From the NCBI GenBank assembly GCA_900316255.1, contig ONCI01000011.1, positions 1 to 56,861 of the forward strand: a DNA stretch of 56,861 nucleotides. Reading direction: 5' to 3'. Below, piece after piece: positions 16,730 to 24,979 of the stretch. A program made the position numbers and the translations under genes. Source of the DNA: an uncultured Eubacteriales bacterium. Lineage in GTDB: Bacteria; Bacillota; Clostridia; Oscillospirales; Oscillospiraceae. The stretch's first letter is position 1, and the number at the start of each line of letters is the position of its first letter. The notes beneath the pieces are model-generated. The model worked only from the letters and a program-made list of their open reading frames with translations, was not told the origin of the DNA and ran no database searches.

Positions 16730-18193
16730 ATGAAAAAAACGATTTCTCTGCTGATGATCCTGGTTTTGCTGCTGGGCCTGTGCGCCTGCGGCCAGAAGCC
16801 GGAGGAAGAAAAGGAATGGAGCCGCAGCGGCTACTTCTCAGATGAAAACGACAATTTCCTCTCCGTCACCTGGATGGAGGATGTGGTGGAACCCGGCTGG
16901 TATGTGGGCGTGATGCTGGGGGACCGGACGGGCGGCTGGACCCTTCCCCAGGAGGGAAACAGTCTTCACGGCAACCTGAACGGCGGGGACGAGAGCGCGG
17001 AGCCCTTCGTGGTCACCCTCTCCGAGGAAGGGGAGGACGGCCTGCTGCTCCAGGTGGAGGGCGGCGAGAGCTACCACTTCAAGCCCTGTGACATGCCCGA
17101 GGCGACTATCCTTGTCACCATCAACACCGAAGGCATGGGCAACATCGCCTATGCCGAAGGAGAAGGGGCGCCCGAGGCGGACCCGGAGATGCCCTTCCAG
17201 TCTGCCCAGATTAATCTGGAGAAACCGGAGACCTATACCATTCTGGCCTGGCCCCAAAGCGGCTATCTGTTCGTGAAGTGGCAGAAGGACGGCGCGGACT
17301 TCTCCACCGAGGCGCAGATCACCGTGGAGCTCACCGAGAGCGCGAACTTCGTTGCCGTGTTTGAAGAGGATTCCGACTGGCAGAATCCCGTGATGAACTT
17401 TGTGGGCAACTACCAGAGCGGCCGGGCCCGCGCCCTGGTGGAATGCCAGGGCAAGGACGAGGCCCTGATCACCATCGAGTGGGGCAGCAGCGCCTGGGAT
17501 CTGGCCCGCTGGCTCATTGCGGGCCCGCTGGACACCGAAACGCTGACCATCCCCTATGAGGGCTGCAGTAAGTACAATGTGACCTACGACGACAACGGCG
17601 AAGTGAAAAACGAGGAGCAGGTCTACGGCGACGGCACCGGCACCATCATTTTCCACGACGGGGGTTTCACCTGGCATGAGGACCAGTCCGAAACCGGCGA
17701 AGACCTGGACTTTGTGTGGGTCCCTGTGGAGCCGGAGAGCGAGAGCATCGGCATGGCAAATCCCTGGCGCGTCATTTCTGAGGAAGAGGCACTGAACTTC
17801 TTCACCCGGCCCTTTGCCGTGCCCGAGGGCGCGGAGAATGTGGAGTGGAGCGTGATGGAATCTCCCGACTTAAATCCCTTACTGCAGCTGAGCTTTGACC
17901 TGGACGGGCAGCACTACACCGCCCGGATGCAGGCCACCGACGACGCTGAGGCGGACATCTCCGGCATGAACTATGCCTGGGCGGATGAGATGGAGCGGAG
18001 CCTGCACAACTGGGCCGAGGGCAAGCTCACTGCAAAGTGCTTCCGCTTCAATGGCGGAAACGAATATGACGCGGAGCTCTGCACCTGGTTCGATCCTGAT
18101 ACCGGCATTTCCTACGCCGTCGGTGTGAGGTCGGAGGATCTGGACGGCTTCGATCTGCTGGCGATGGCCGAGCAGATGTGCCCCGCGGAATAA
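16730..18193 (+). CDS. Secreted lipoprotein with a divergent InlB-type repeat
   Basis: A 487-residue predicted lipoprotein. The N-terminus is a lipoprotein signal peptide ending in the lipobox LCAC (Cys at residue 20), so the protein should be anchored to the outer face of the membrane. Residues about 120-210 (ILVTINTEGMGNIAYAEGEG, then YTILAWPQSGYLFVKWQKDG and FVAVFEED) look like a divergent InlB B-repeat, a beta-grasp-like module. The flanking regions are acidic beta-rich sequence with no recognised domain. No enzyme motif seen. The start is preceded by AGGAGG, and a terminator follows the stop. Confidence 0.7.
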   Translation: MKKTISLLMILVLLLGLCACGQKPEEEKEWSRSGYFSDENDNFLSVTWMEDVVEPGWYVGVMLGDRTGGWTLPQEGNSLHGNLNGGDESAEPFVVTLSEEGEDGLLLQVEGGESYHFKPCDMPEATILVTINTEGMGNIAYAEGEGAPEADPEMPFQSAQINLEKPETYTILAWPQSGYLFVKWQKDGADFSTEAQITVELTESANFVAVFEEDSDWQNPVMNFVGNYQSGRARALVECQGKDEALITIEWGSSAWDLARWLIAGPLDTETLTIPYEGCSKYNVTYDDNGEVKNEEQVYGDGTGTIIFHDGGFTWHEDQSETGEDLDFVWVPVEPESESIGMANPWRVISEEEALNFFTRPFAVPEGAENVEWSVMESPDLNPLLQLSFDLDGQHYTARMQATDDAEADISGMNYAWADEMERSLHNWAEGKLTAKCFRFNGGNEYDAELCTWFDPDTGISYAVGVRSEDLDGFDLLAMAEQMCPAE

Positions 18194-18205
18194 AGCATCT
18201 TATCG

Positions 18206-18238
18206 AAAGAGCGAACGGAGACATCCGTTCGCTCTTTT
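18206..18238 (+). terminator. Intrinsic terminator after the lipoprotein gene
   Basis: A 14-bp perfect stem, AAAGAGCGAACGGA with TCCGTTCGCTCTTT, GACA loop and TTTT tail. Confidence 0.88.
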
Positions 18239-18331
18239 GCAATCAGGGATGAGAAAATGCCGTTTGCCTCTCGCAATTTAGGCTGGCATAGGCTATAATG
18301 AAACAAAGCAAAACGAGAGGGAGGCGCGCCG

Positions 18332-18946
18332 ATGAGCATCGCAGAACAGATGACCTGGACGAGAGAACCGAAGGAATACAGCATCGATCCGCGGCGGATC
18401 GCCATCACCACCGAGCCCCATACGGATCTCTGGCAGCGGACCTACTATCACTTCCGCAACGACAACGCGCCCCTGCTCCAGGCGGAGACGGAGGAGAAGT
18501 TCTTCTCCTTTGTGGTAAAGACCGACTTCAGCCAGAGCCACCACCGCTTTGACCAGTGCGGGATCGTGCTGTATCTGGATGCGGAAAACTGGCTGAAGGC
18601 CTCGGTGGAGTACGAAAACGAGAGCTTCCAGCACCTGGGCTCCGTGGTGACGAACCACGGCTATTCGGACTGGGCCACCACAGCCATCCCGGCGGAGGTC
18701 AGGACCATGTGGTACCGCCTGAGCCGCCGGGAGGACGATTACTGCGTGGAGTGCTCCGATGACGGCCTGCACTTTTCCCAGATGCGCATCTGCCACCTCT
18801 GGGAGGGGGCGGGGAAGATCCGTTTCGGCGTCTACGCCTGCAGTCCGGAGGATTCCAGCTTTACCGCGGAGTTTACAGAGCTCGCGGTGACGGAGTGCGC
18901 CTGGAAGGCCCACGACGGCCAGCAGCCGGACGAAGCCTCAGACTGA
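18332..18946 (+). CDS. DUF1349 (concanavalin-like) protein
   Basis: A 204-residue cytoplasmic protein of the DUF1349/YesU-like group with a concanavalin A-like jelly-roll. The family blocks are FSFVVKTDFSQSHHRFDQCG, IVLYLDAENWLKASVEYEN, LGSVVTNHGYSDWAT and LWEGAGKIRFGVYACSPEDS. YesU of B. subtilis lies in a pectin-degradation region, but no sugar genes are next to this copy. A TATAAT hexamer at 18294-18299 could be the promoter; I see no good -35. The ATG follows GAGAGGGAGG. Confidence 0.82.
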   Translation: MSIAEQMTWTREPKEYSIDPRRIAITTEPHTDLWQRTYYHFRNDNAPLLQAETEEKFFSFVVKTDFSQSHHRFDQCGIVLYLDAENWLKASVEYENESFQHLGSVVTNHGYSDWATTAIPAEVRTMWYRLSRREDDYCVECSDDGLHFSQMRICHLWEGAGKIRFGVYACSPEDSSFTAEFTELAVTECAWKAHDGQQPDEASD

Positions 18947-18977
18947 GAATAAACGCCTGAATGGAGGAGGCAGAGAG

Positions 18978-19499
18978 ATGCTGGACATTCTGAAAAAGCG
19001 ATTCCTGGACAATCGACAGCGGCACCCGGATCTGAGCTGGGAGACGGTGGAAATCCGCCTGCGGGAAAACGAAAGGGCCCTTGCCGCCCTCCTGCGGATG
19101 GAGGAGAGCGGGGGAGAGCCGGACGTGATCGGCTATGCGCCAGGCACGGACAAGCTCCTCTTCTGCGACTGCGCGAAGGAGACCCCTGCCGGCCGCCGGA
19201 GCCTCTGCTACGACGAGGAAGCCCTCAAAAAGCGGGCGAAGAATCCGCCGGCAGGAAGTGCCCGGCGCCAGGCCCGGGACATGGGCGTGGCGCTTCTGAC
19301 GGAGGAACTGTATTACAGACTGCAGGAGCTGGGGGAATTTGACCTGAAGACCTCCAGTTGGATCGAAACACCGCCGGAGATCCGGCGGCTGGGCGGCGCC
19401 CTCTTCTGCGAGCGGCGCTACGGAAGGACCTTCACCTTCCACAACGGGGCCGATTCCTACTACTCCGTCCGGGGCTGGCGGGGGTGGCTCGCGGTATGA
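18978..19499 (+). CDS. DUF4256 family protein
   Basis: A 173-residue cytoplasmic protein. The C-terminal block, FDLKTSSWIETPPEIRRLGG followed by ALFCERRYGRTFTFHNGAD and YYSVRGWRGWL, is the strongest signature of DUF4256, and the N-terminal RHPDLSWETVEIRL fits as well. Family function is unknown. The length equals the family norm. Ribosome site GGAGGAGG is about nine bases before the ATG. The next, broken gene starts 15 bases after the stop. Confidence 0.8.
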   Translation: MLDILKKRFLDNRQRHPDLSWETVEIRLRENERALAALLRMEESGGEPDVIGYAPGTDKLLFCDCAKETPAGRRSLCYDEEALKKRAKNPPAGSARRQARDMGVALLTEELYYRLQELGEFDLKTSSWIETPPEIRRLGGALFCERRYGRTFTFHNGADSYYSVRGWRGWLAV

Positions 19500-19513
19500 A
19501 AGGAGAGAGCGGC

Positions 19514-19722
19514 ATGTTCAAGGACTGGGACTACGGCCTGATGGACACCAACACCGGGCTCATTAACCGGGTGGCCCGGACCCTGACACAAAGTCCCAAC
19601 GACAGCATTGACACCGCGGAATTCCGCAGCGCCTGTTCTCCCTGCGGCGTAGACCTGGATCCACGAAGCCTACCCAGCGGGATCTGGAGCAGCTGCAGCG
19701 CAAGCTCAACGAGATCACCTGA
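19514..19722 (+). pseudogene. Small hypothetical gene with a single-base frameshift
   Basis: An ATG with AGGAGAG upstream opens a frame reading MFKDWDYGLMDTNTGLINRV and on to DTAEF; after about position 19633 this frame gives unlikely sequence and would run through the next gene's start to 19813. Shifting by one base gives LFSLRRRPGSTKP and then DLEQLQRKLNEIT followed by a TGA at 19720-19722. Restoring one G in CCGCAGC (CCGGCAGC) joins the two as DTAEFRQRLFSLRRRPG, about 70 residues in total. I recognise no family. The lesion may be a real mutation or a base-calling error. Confidence 0.55.
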
Positions 19723-19764
19723 TCGGTTTACGGCAACTAAGGACACAAAGAAAGGAGGAGCATC

Positions 19765-20433
19765 ATGTTCGTGTTTTGGGGAGACGGCTCCCGGGAGGCC
19801 ATGGACCTGGTAAACGGGATCCAGGTGCGCAGCACGGAAAACTTCAACTGGACCTTTATCTTTATCCTGGCCGTGGTCTTCTATGTCTATTGGACGGAGA
19901 TCAACAAAAAGAACTACCCGGCGGTGTTCGCCGGACTGGCCCTCTACGGGGTGCACTGGCTCTATGAGATCGCCAATGCCGTGATCGGCCATGTGTTCGG
20001 CTATCCTCTGTGGTCGGTCTCCAACGAATCCACCACCTTCATCCTGCTCATCGGCGTGTGCTGGGAGCTCTCGATGATGTTCTCCCTGGCGGGGATCATC
20101 TCCTTCAAGATGCTGCCCCAGGACCGGAGCAAGCGCTATTTCGCCAAAAACGGCAAGGGCGGCGTCAGCTGCAAGCTGGTGGGCGCCCTGGAGATGGCGC
20201 TGCTGTTTGCGCTGTTTGAATCCTTCCTGGCCGGTACCAGCAACCACTCCTTCATCTGGGTGTATAAATGGTGGGGCGTGCTGCCGGTGTTCCTCACCAC
20301 CTATGTGCCCTTCTTCCTGGCCAGCAACTATGTGCCGGACATGGCGCCGAAGAAGAGAAAGGCCTTCCTCATCACCGAGTGGGCCCTGGTGGCGGTGCTG
20401 CTGGCGGTGCTGATCCCGCTGGGCATCATCTGA
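19765..20433 (+). CDS. Uncharacterised multi-pass membrane protein
   Basis: A 222-residue polytopic membrane protein, no family recognised. Hydrophobic segments lie near residues 29-45, 52-72, 84-108, 133-155, 163-183 and 198-220. Loops are short, and a Lys/Arg-rich cytoplasmic loop (QDRSKRYFAKNGKGG) separates the third and fourth segments. No transporter or enzyme motif is visible. It has a strong AAAGGAGGAG ribosome site and lies 36 bases before a DUF4234 membrane protein, with which it probably forms a transcription unit. Confidence 0.7.
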   Translation: MFVFWGDGSREAMDLVNGIQVRSTENFNWTFIFILAVVFYVYWTEINKKNYPAVFAGLALYGVHWLYEIANAVIGHVFGYPLWSVSNESTTFILLIGVCWELSMMFSLAGIISFKMLPQDRSKRYFAKNGKGGVSCKLVGALEMALLFALFESFLAGTSNHSFIWVYKWWGVLPVFLTTYVPFFLASNYVPDMAPKKRKAFLITEWALVAVLLAVLIPLGII

Positions 20434-20469
20434 GAAGAAAGGCCCGGGGCAGTTTCCCGGGAACAGGAC

Positions 20470-20862
20470 ATGATATTCAAACACACGAATCGCCCGGGCT
20501 TTCTGCTGGGCTTTATCGACTTCTTCACGGCGGGGCTCTTTTTCCTGGTTTACATGCAGCTGGGGCTCCAGGACGAGCTGGACGAGATCCTGGGCCGAAG
20601 GACCCAGCGCTACTGGGCGGCCTACCTGCTGGGGATCCCCACCCTCTTCATCTATCCCCTGGTGTGGATGGGGCGCATCGCCGAGGAACTGAGGGCCAGG
20701 GCCCTGGAACTGGGGATCGAGGGGAAGCTCACTTCCTTCCGCCACATGTTCGACTGGAATGTCTTCGGCCTGCTGCTGATGGGTCCGGCGGTGGCCACGG
20801 AGCGCTTCTTCGACACCCTCAACAAGGTGGAGCGGGAGCTTAACCGCCGCGGCGGCAATTGA
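20470..20862 (+). CDS. DUF4234-like small membrane protein
   Basis: A 130-residue protein with about three membrane helices. The start (NRPGFLLGFIDFFTAGLFFLVYM), the mid-part (AAYLLGIPTLFIYPLVWMGRI) and the C-terminal FDWNVFGLLLMGPAVATERFFDTLNKVE (shown here in its core LLLMGPAVATERFF) resemble DUF4234 proteins, which often carry a paired helix arrangement with a conserved Trp. Function unknown. A hairpin with a T tract follows. Confidence 0.65.
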   Translation: MIFKHTNRPGFLLGFIDFFTAGLFFLVYMQLGLQDELDEILGRRTQRYWAAYLLGIPTLFIYPLVWMGRIAEELRARALELGIEGKLTSFRHMFDWNVFGLLLMGPAVATERFFDTLNKVERELNRRGGN

Positions 20863-20877
20863 CTCCCTCAGATATCC

Positions 20878-20904
20878 ATAAAAACCGGCGCCGCCGATTT
20901 TTAT
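20878..20904 (+). terminator. Probable intrinsic terminator after the DUF4234-like gene
   Basis: ATAAAAA-C-CGGC pairs with GCCG-A-TTTTTAT around a GCC loop, with the T run in the 3' arm. Confidence 0.6.
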
Positions 20905-21001
20905 GACAAGTCGTTTGTGAATAATCTAACTGTCATATCCCATGCAAATCTACAAAAAACGTGTATAATAGAAGCATCCAGGAATGCAGGAGGGCTTTTC
21001 C

Positions 21002-21547
21002 ATGAAACAGAACCGGATCTTGATCGTTGTGGACATGCAGAAGGACTTCATCGACGGCGCCCTGGGCAGCGCTGAAGCGGTGGCCATCACCCCCGCGGCG
21101 GTGAAAAAGCTGCGGGCCTGGCGGGAAGCGGGACTGCCCGTGATCGCCACCCTGGACACTCACGGGGAAAACTATCTCTCCACTCGGGAGGGCCGCTTCC
21201 TGCCGGTGGAGCACTGCGTCAAAGGAACGCCCGGCTGGGAGCTGAACGGGGAGATCGCGGAAGCTCTGGGAGACGGCGTCAGACTGGAAAAGCCCAGCTT
21301 CGGCAGCATGGAGCTGCCCGCCCTGGTGCGGGAGCTCACCGGTGCCGAGGGAGACGGCAAGGGCCTTTCCATCGAGCTCATCGGCCTCTGCACGGACATC
21401 TGCGTGGTGTCTAACGCCATGATCCTGAAGGCCGCTTTCCCCGAGGCGGAGATGAGCGTGGACAGCGCCTGCTGTGCCGGGGTCACGCCGGATAAGCACC
21501 GGGCCGCCCTGGAGACCATGGCCAGCTGCCAGATCCGGATCGACTGA
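21002..21547 (+). CDS. pncA: Isochorismatase-fold cysteine hydrolase, probable nicotinamidase
   Basis: A 181-residue enzyme of the nicotinamidase/isochorismatase fold. The catalytic triad candidates are the Asp in VVDMQKDF (near residue 10), a Lys in CVKGTPGWE (near 77) and the Cys in LIGLCTDICVVSNAM (near 130). The N-terminal and C-terminal Cys block match nicotinamidase, which converts nicotinamide to nicotinate. The metal-binding region has DTHGENYLSTREG, so only part of the DxH...H site is obvious. The two following genes, nicotinate phosphoribosyltransferase and NAD synthetase, strongly support NAD salvage. A TATAAT at 20964-20969 lies upstream. The start chosen follows AGGAGG. Confidence 0.8.
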   Translation: MKQNRILIVVDMQKDFIDGALGSAEAVAITPAAVKKLRAWREAGLPVIATLDTHGENYLSTREGRFLPVEHCVKGTPGWELNGEIAEALGDGVRLEKPSFGSMELPALVRELTGAEGDGKGLSIELIGLCTDICVVSNAMILKAAFPEAEMSVDSACCAGVTPDKHRAALETMASCQIRID

Positions 21548-21560
21548 GGAGGAGAGAAAC

Positions 21561-23009
21561 ATGAACAGGATGGCTTCCAATCCCGCCATGATGATGGATC
21601 TCTATGAGCTCACCATGGCAAACGGCTACTACCTGGACGAGGAGAGCCGGAACACCCGGGTGGCCTTTGACGTCTTCTTCCGCCTGAACCCGGACCAGGG
21701 CGGCTTCTCCGTCTTCGCGGGGCTGGAGCAGATCGTGGACTATCTGGACACCCTGCATTTTGACAAAGAGGACGTGGACTATCTCTGCTCCCTCCATCAG
21801 TTTGACGAGCGCTTCCTCCGCTATCTGGAGGACTTTCGCTTCCACGGGGACGTGTACGCCTTCCCCGAGGGCAGCGTCATTTACCCCGGCGAGCCCATCA
21901 TCACCGTCGTCGCCGATATCGTGGAGGCCCAGATCATCGAGACCGAGATCCTGGCCCAGTTCAACCACCAGAGCCTCATCGCCACCAAGGCTCGCCGGAT
22001 CGTTCAGGCGGCGGGGGACCGCGCCGTTTCGGACTTCGGCGCCCGCCGGGCCCACGGCAACGACGCCGCGGTCTACGGGGCGAGAGCCTGCTTCATTGGG
22101 GGTGTAAAGGGCACCGCCACCGTGCTGGCCGGGCAGAAGTTCGATATCCCCGTCAGCGGCACCATGGCCCACAGCTGGGTCATGCTCTTTGAGGACGAGC
22201 TTACCGCCTTCCGCCGCTTTGCCGAGCGCTATCCCCACAACTGCATCCTGCTGGTGGATACCTACGATGTGCTCAATTCCGGCATGCCCAACGCCATCCG
22301 GGTGTTTCAGGAGATGAAGGAGCAGGGCATTCAGTCCCGCAGCTACGGCATCCGCATTGACAGCGGGGACCTGGCCTATCTTACCAAGAAAGCCCGGACC
22401 ATGCTGGATGAGGCGGGCTTTCCCGACGCGAAGATTATCATTTCCAACAGCCTGGACGAATACACCATCACATCCATCCTGGACCAGGGCGGCCAGGTCA
22501 ACGCCTTCGGCGTGGGTGAGCGGATGATCACCTCCCGCTCCGAGCCGGTGTTCGGCGGGGTATACAAGCTCTGCGCCGTGAACCGGGACGGGGTCTGGGA
22601 GCCCCGCATCAAGGTCTCCGACACGGTGGAGAAGACCACCAATCCCGGCCTGAAGGACGTCTACCGCATCTACGACGCCGAAGGACGGGCGGTGGCGGAT
22701 CTCATCTGCAAGCAGGGAGAGGAACTGGATCTGACGAAGCCCTACCGTTTTGTGGACCCGCTGCGCCCCTGGAAGCTCATGTTCCTGGAAAACTGCAGGG
22801 CCAAAAAGCTGCAGATCCAGGTGCTGAAGGACGGACACCGCTGCTTCGAGCCGGAGCCCCTGCATCTCATTGCCAAGCGCCTGCGGGATCAGCTGGACGG
22901 GGAGATCTGGAAGGAGGAGCAGCGCTTCGCCAATCCTCACCAGCACTATCTGGACATGAGCCCAGCCTATTACGAGATGAAGATGGAGCTGCTCTCCAAG
23001 GCTCACTGA
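21561..23009 (+). CDS. pncB: Nicotinate phosphoribosyltransferase
   Basis: A 482-residue cytoplasmic enzyme that makes nicotinate mononucleotide from nicotinate and PRPP with ATP hydrolysis. The N-terminus (MMMDLYELTMANGYY) and the block ISNSLDEYTITSILDQGGQV near 300 are family signatures, as are FRRRRAHGND-like residues FGARRAHGNDAAVYGA near 165 and GTMAHSWVMLF near 205, which contains the likely phosphorylated His. The length matches the clostridial type. It starts 13 bases after the pncA stop with GGAGGAGAG upstream, in the same transcript. Confidence 0.93.
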   Translation: MNRMASNPAMMMDLYELTMANGYYLDEESRNTRVAFDVFFRLNPDQGGFSVFAGLEQIVDYLDTLHFDKEDVDYLCSLHQFDERFLRYLEDFRFHGDVYAFPEGSVIYPGEPIITVVADIVEAQIIETEILAQFNHQSLIATKARRIVQAAGDRAVSDFGARRAHGNDAAVYGARACFIGGVKGTATVLAGQKFDIPVSGTMAHSWVMLFEDELTAFRRFAERYPHNCILLVDTYDVLNSGMPNAIRVFQEMKEQGIQSRSYGIRIDSGDLAYLTKKARTMLDEAGFPDAKIIISNSLDEYTITSILDQGGQVNAFGVGERMITSRSEPVFGGVYKLCAVNRDGVWEPRIKVSDTVEKTTNPGLKDVYRIYDAEGRAVADLICKQGEELDLTKPYRFVDPLRPWKLMFLENCRAKKLQIQVLKDGHRCFEPEPLHLIAKRLRDQLDGEIWKEEQRFANPHQHYLDMSPAYYEMKMELLSKAH

Positions 23010-23019
23010 GGGTTTGTCT

Positions 23020-23778
23020 ATGGAAAACTATGAATTTGACGCCGTAAAGGAGCGGGATCGGCTGGTGGAGGCTCTGCGGGAGCTGGCCCTGCAGCAGGGC
23101 TTCTCCCGGGTGGTGCTGGGCATTTCCGGCGGGAAAGACTCCAGCGTTTCGGCTGCCCTCTGCGCCCGAGCCCTGGGCAAAGAAAACGTGTACGGCATCC
23201 TTCTCCCGGACGGGGAGCAGAAGGATATTGAAGACAGCAGACGAGTCTGCGCCGCCCTGGGCATGCTGCACCGTACCCTGAACATCGGCGCCATGCACCG
23301 GGCTCTCCTCGCTCAGGTGGAGCCGGAGCAGGGACCGGAGGCAGGGGAGTTTGCCATCCCCTTCAATCGGGAGAGCAACATCAACGTGGGGCCGAGGCTG
23401 CGCATGACCCTGCTGCGCTACGCGGCCCAGGCCCTTGGCGCGCGTCTCGTCGGCACCGGGAACCTCTCGGAGGCCACCGTGGGCTACTGCACCAAGGACG
23501 GGGACACCTCCTGTGACTTTTCGCTCCTGGGCTCTCTCACCAGCCTGGAAGTGGTGGAAGTGGGCCTTACCATGGAGGAGCTGCCCCGGGACCTGGTGGT
23601 CAAGACCCCCAGCGACGGGCTCTCCGGCATGAGCGACGAGGAAAAGCTGGGCCTGCGCTATCGGGACATCCACAACTACCTGCGCCTGGGAACAAGCGGC
23701 GATCCGGAGACGGACGAAAAGATCCGCCGCAAGGAGGCCGCCAACCTCCACAAGCGCCGCATGCCCATTGTGCTGTGA
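23020..23778 (+). CDS. nadE: NAD synthetase (ammonia-dependent)
   Basis: A 252-residue NAD(+) synthetase that amidates nicotinate adenine dinucleotide using ammonia and ATP. The ATP pyrophosphatase loop is SGGKDSSVSAAL near residue 37-49; LVGTGNLSEATVGYCTKDGD and PSDGLSGMSDEEKLG near 140-205 are family motifs. There is no glutaminase domain, so ammonia is the donor. ATG at 23020 fits better than the TTG two codons earlier. It starts 10 bases after pncB, ends the salvage unit and has no obvious terminator. A nadD gene is not in the window. Confidence 0.93.
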   Translation: MENYEFDAVKERDRLVEALRELALQQGFSRVVLGISGGKDSSVSAALCARALGKENVYGILLPDGEQKDIEDSRRVCAALGMLHRTLNIGAMHRALLAQVEPEQGPEAGEFAIPFNRESNINVGPRLRMTLLRYAAQALGARLVGTGNLSEATVGYCTKDGDTSCDFSLLGSLTSLEVVEVGLTMEELPRDLVVKTPSDGLSGMSDEEKLGLRYRDIHNYLRLGTSGDPETDEKIRRKEAANLHKRRMPIVL

Positions 23779-23828
23779 AAGGGTCACAACGAAGCTGAAT
23801 GGATGAAAGAAAAGGGTTGGCGCGAATG

Positions 23829-23896
23829 CCCTCCACCTCATCCGTCTTGCCCCTCGCGTGAGATCGGGGCAAGCCACCTTCTCCTCAAGGAGAAGG
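23829..23896. repeat. Dispersed palindromic intergenic element (first copy)
   Basis: Contains two hairpins, GCCCC...GGGGC (23849-23870) and CCTTCTCC TCAA GGAGAAGG (23877-23896). Read on the minus strand, hairpin, TGGC, second hairpin and a GGATGAGG tail follow in the same order as in the element at 26232-26281. Similar elements are familiar in intergenic regions of gut Firmicutes; that statement is from memory. Confidence 0.5.
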
Positions 23897-23998
23897 CGAG
23901 GCGCCTCCGGATTATTCAGATTTACGCAAAAACACAGCGATTGTTTTCGAATGTCATATTTCATTTAACAATTGCAGCAAAAAAGGGAGTGCCGATTA

Positions 23999-24703
23999 AT
24001 GGAAGAGTGGAATCTTCGGCGCCATTCGTGGCTGCGTTTTTTGGGCATGCTGCCTTTTCTTCTTTTATCATCCGCTGTCTGCCTCCTTTGCGCAAATATC
24101 GCTTATGTGTTTATGGCACAATACGCATTTGGAACAGGAATTGATTGGCTTTCCTTTATTTGCGGACTCTTGCTTTTCTTGTTTGCCGTCTTGTTTGCCT
24201 TCATCTCTTTCGGGCTAGTCCGAGAAAGCTTTTCTCAGGTGGTCTTTTCTTCGCAGGGAGTTGAACAAAGGAGATTCGGAAAAAGCCTATGCTTCCTCCC
24301 GTGGGATAAGCTGGCAGAAACCGGAATTGCTTTGGAAAAATGGACCACCAAGAGCGGCCCTCATCGTTGCCTTTACTTTGCGGATTGGCACCTTGATGAG
24401 TTTGAACGTGCGGCCATAGATGAGACCCTTGATGATGGAAAGCACGCCAAAGGCGGCAAACTGGTCAAAGTGCCATGCAAAGGTATTCAAAATGAAGAAA
24501 TATTGAAGAGAATCTGTCCTGTTCCCATCCCCTCAACACAAAAAACTCATGATATCAAGCAGAATCTGCACTCTTATCGACGAGCCAGAAATGCGGATGG
24601 ATCGTGGGGAAATCCTGAAATGGTCACCCTTCCCGATGCAAACAAAATCGTGCATCGTTATAGAATACTGCAACGAGAAAACAAAAAAGGGCTCCGCCGT
24701 TGA
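23999..24703 (+). CDS. Uncharacterised two-helix membrane protein, A+T-rich
   Basis: A 234-residue protein with two hydrophobic helices (about residues 15-42 and 50-78) and a cytoplasmic C-terminal region of about 150 residues that is charged and has the pattern FLPWDKLAETGIALEKWTT, suggesting a PH-like or YcxB-like cytoplasmic domain; I cannot name the family. Codon usage and base composition are visibly A+T-richer than the flanking genes, which suggests recent arrival. The ATG at 23999 follows AAGGGAG. A weak hairpin follows the stop. Confidence 0.6.
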   Translation: MEEWNLRRHSWLRFLGMLPFLLLSSAVCLLCANIAYVFMAQYAFGTGIDWLSFICGLLLFLFAVLFAFISFGLVRESFSQVVFSSQGVEQRRFGKSLCFLPWDKLAETGIALEKWTTKSGPHRCLYFADWHLDEFERAAIDETLDDGKHAKGGKLVKVPCKGIQNEEILKRICPVPIPSTQKTHDIKQNLHSYRRARNADGSWGNPEMVTLPDANKIVHRYRILQRENKKGLRR

Positions 24704-24779
24704 TCACAGATTTTTCCTGTCCACAGGTATAATGAGCGTCGGATTTTGCCCCACAAAGTCCGGTGTGAGACGACAAAAC

Positions 24780-24804
24780 GGGCGTGACCATTGCGGCCAC
24801 GCCC
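24780..24804 (+). terminator. Weak terminator-like hairpin after the A+T-rich gene
   Basis: GGGCGTG and CACGCCC arms around an 11-base loop; the following TTCATGTCCTTTT is only partly T-rich. Confidence 0.35.
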
Positions 24805-24911
24805 GCTTCATGTCCTTTTCAGCCGGTAACAGCGGCCTCAAAGCAAGTTCCTTACGGCGTGCTGACGGAAGAAGTCTCTTCTTTTTCTGCCTGCCGGCCC
24901 CTGAATCGGGA

Positions 24912-24940
24912 TTTACAAGAAAGGGGAAACATGCTATCAT
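24912..24940 (+). promoter_or_regulatory. Promoter of the YwaF family gene
   Basis: TTTACA (24912-24917), 17 bases, TATCAT (24935-24940); the start codon is 40 bases downstream of the -10 box. Confidence 0.55.
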
Positions 24941-24979
24941 CGAAGCGCGAGACAGCGTAACGACAAGGAGGCGTGTCCC

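Noticed and set aside
19358..19813. Single reading frame that covers the end of DUF4256, the small gene and the start of the next gene
   Set aside because: It overlaps two real genes and its second half is out-of-frame sequence; the frameshift interpretation explains it better.
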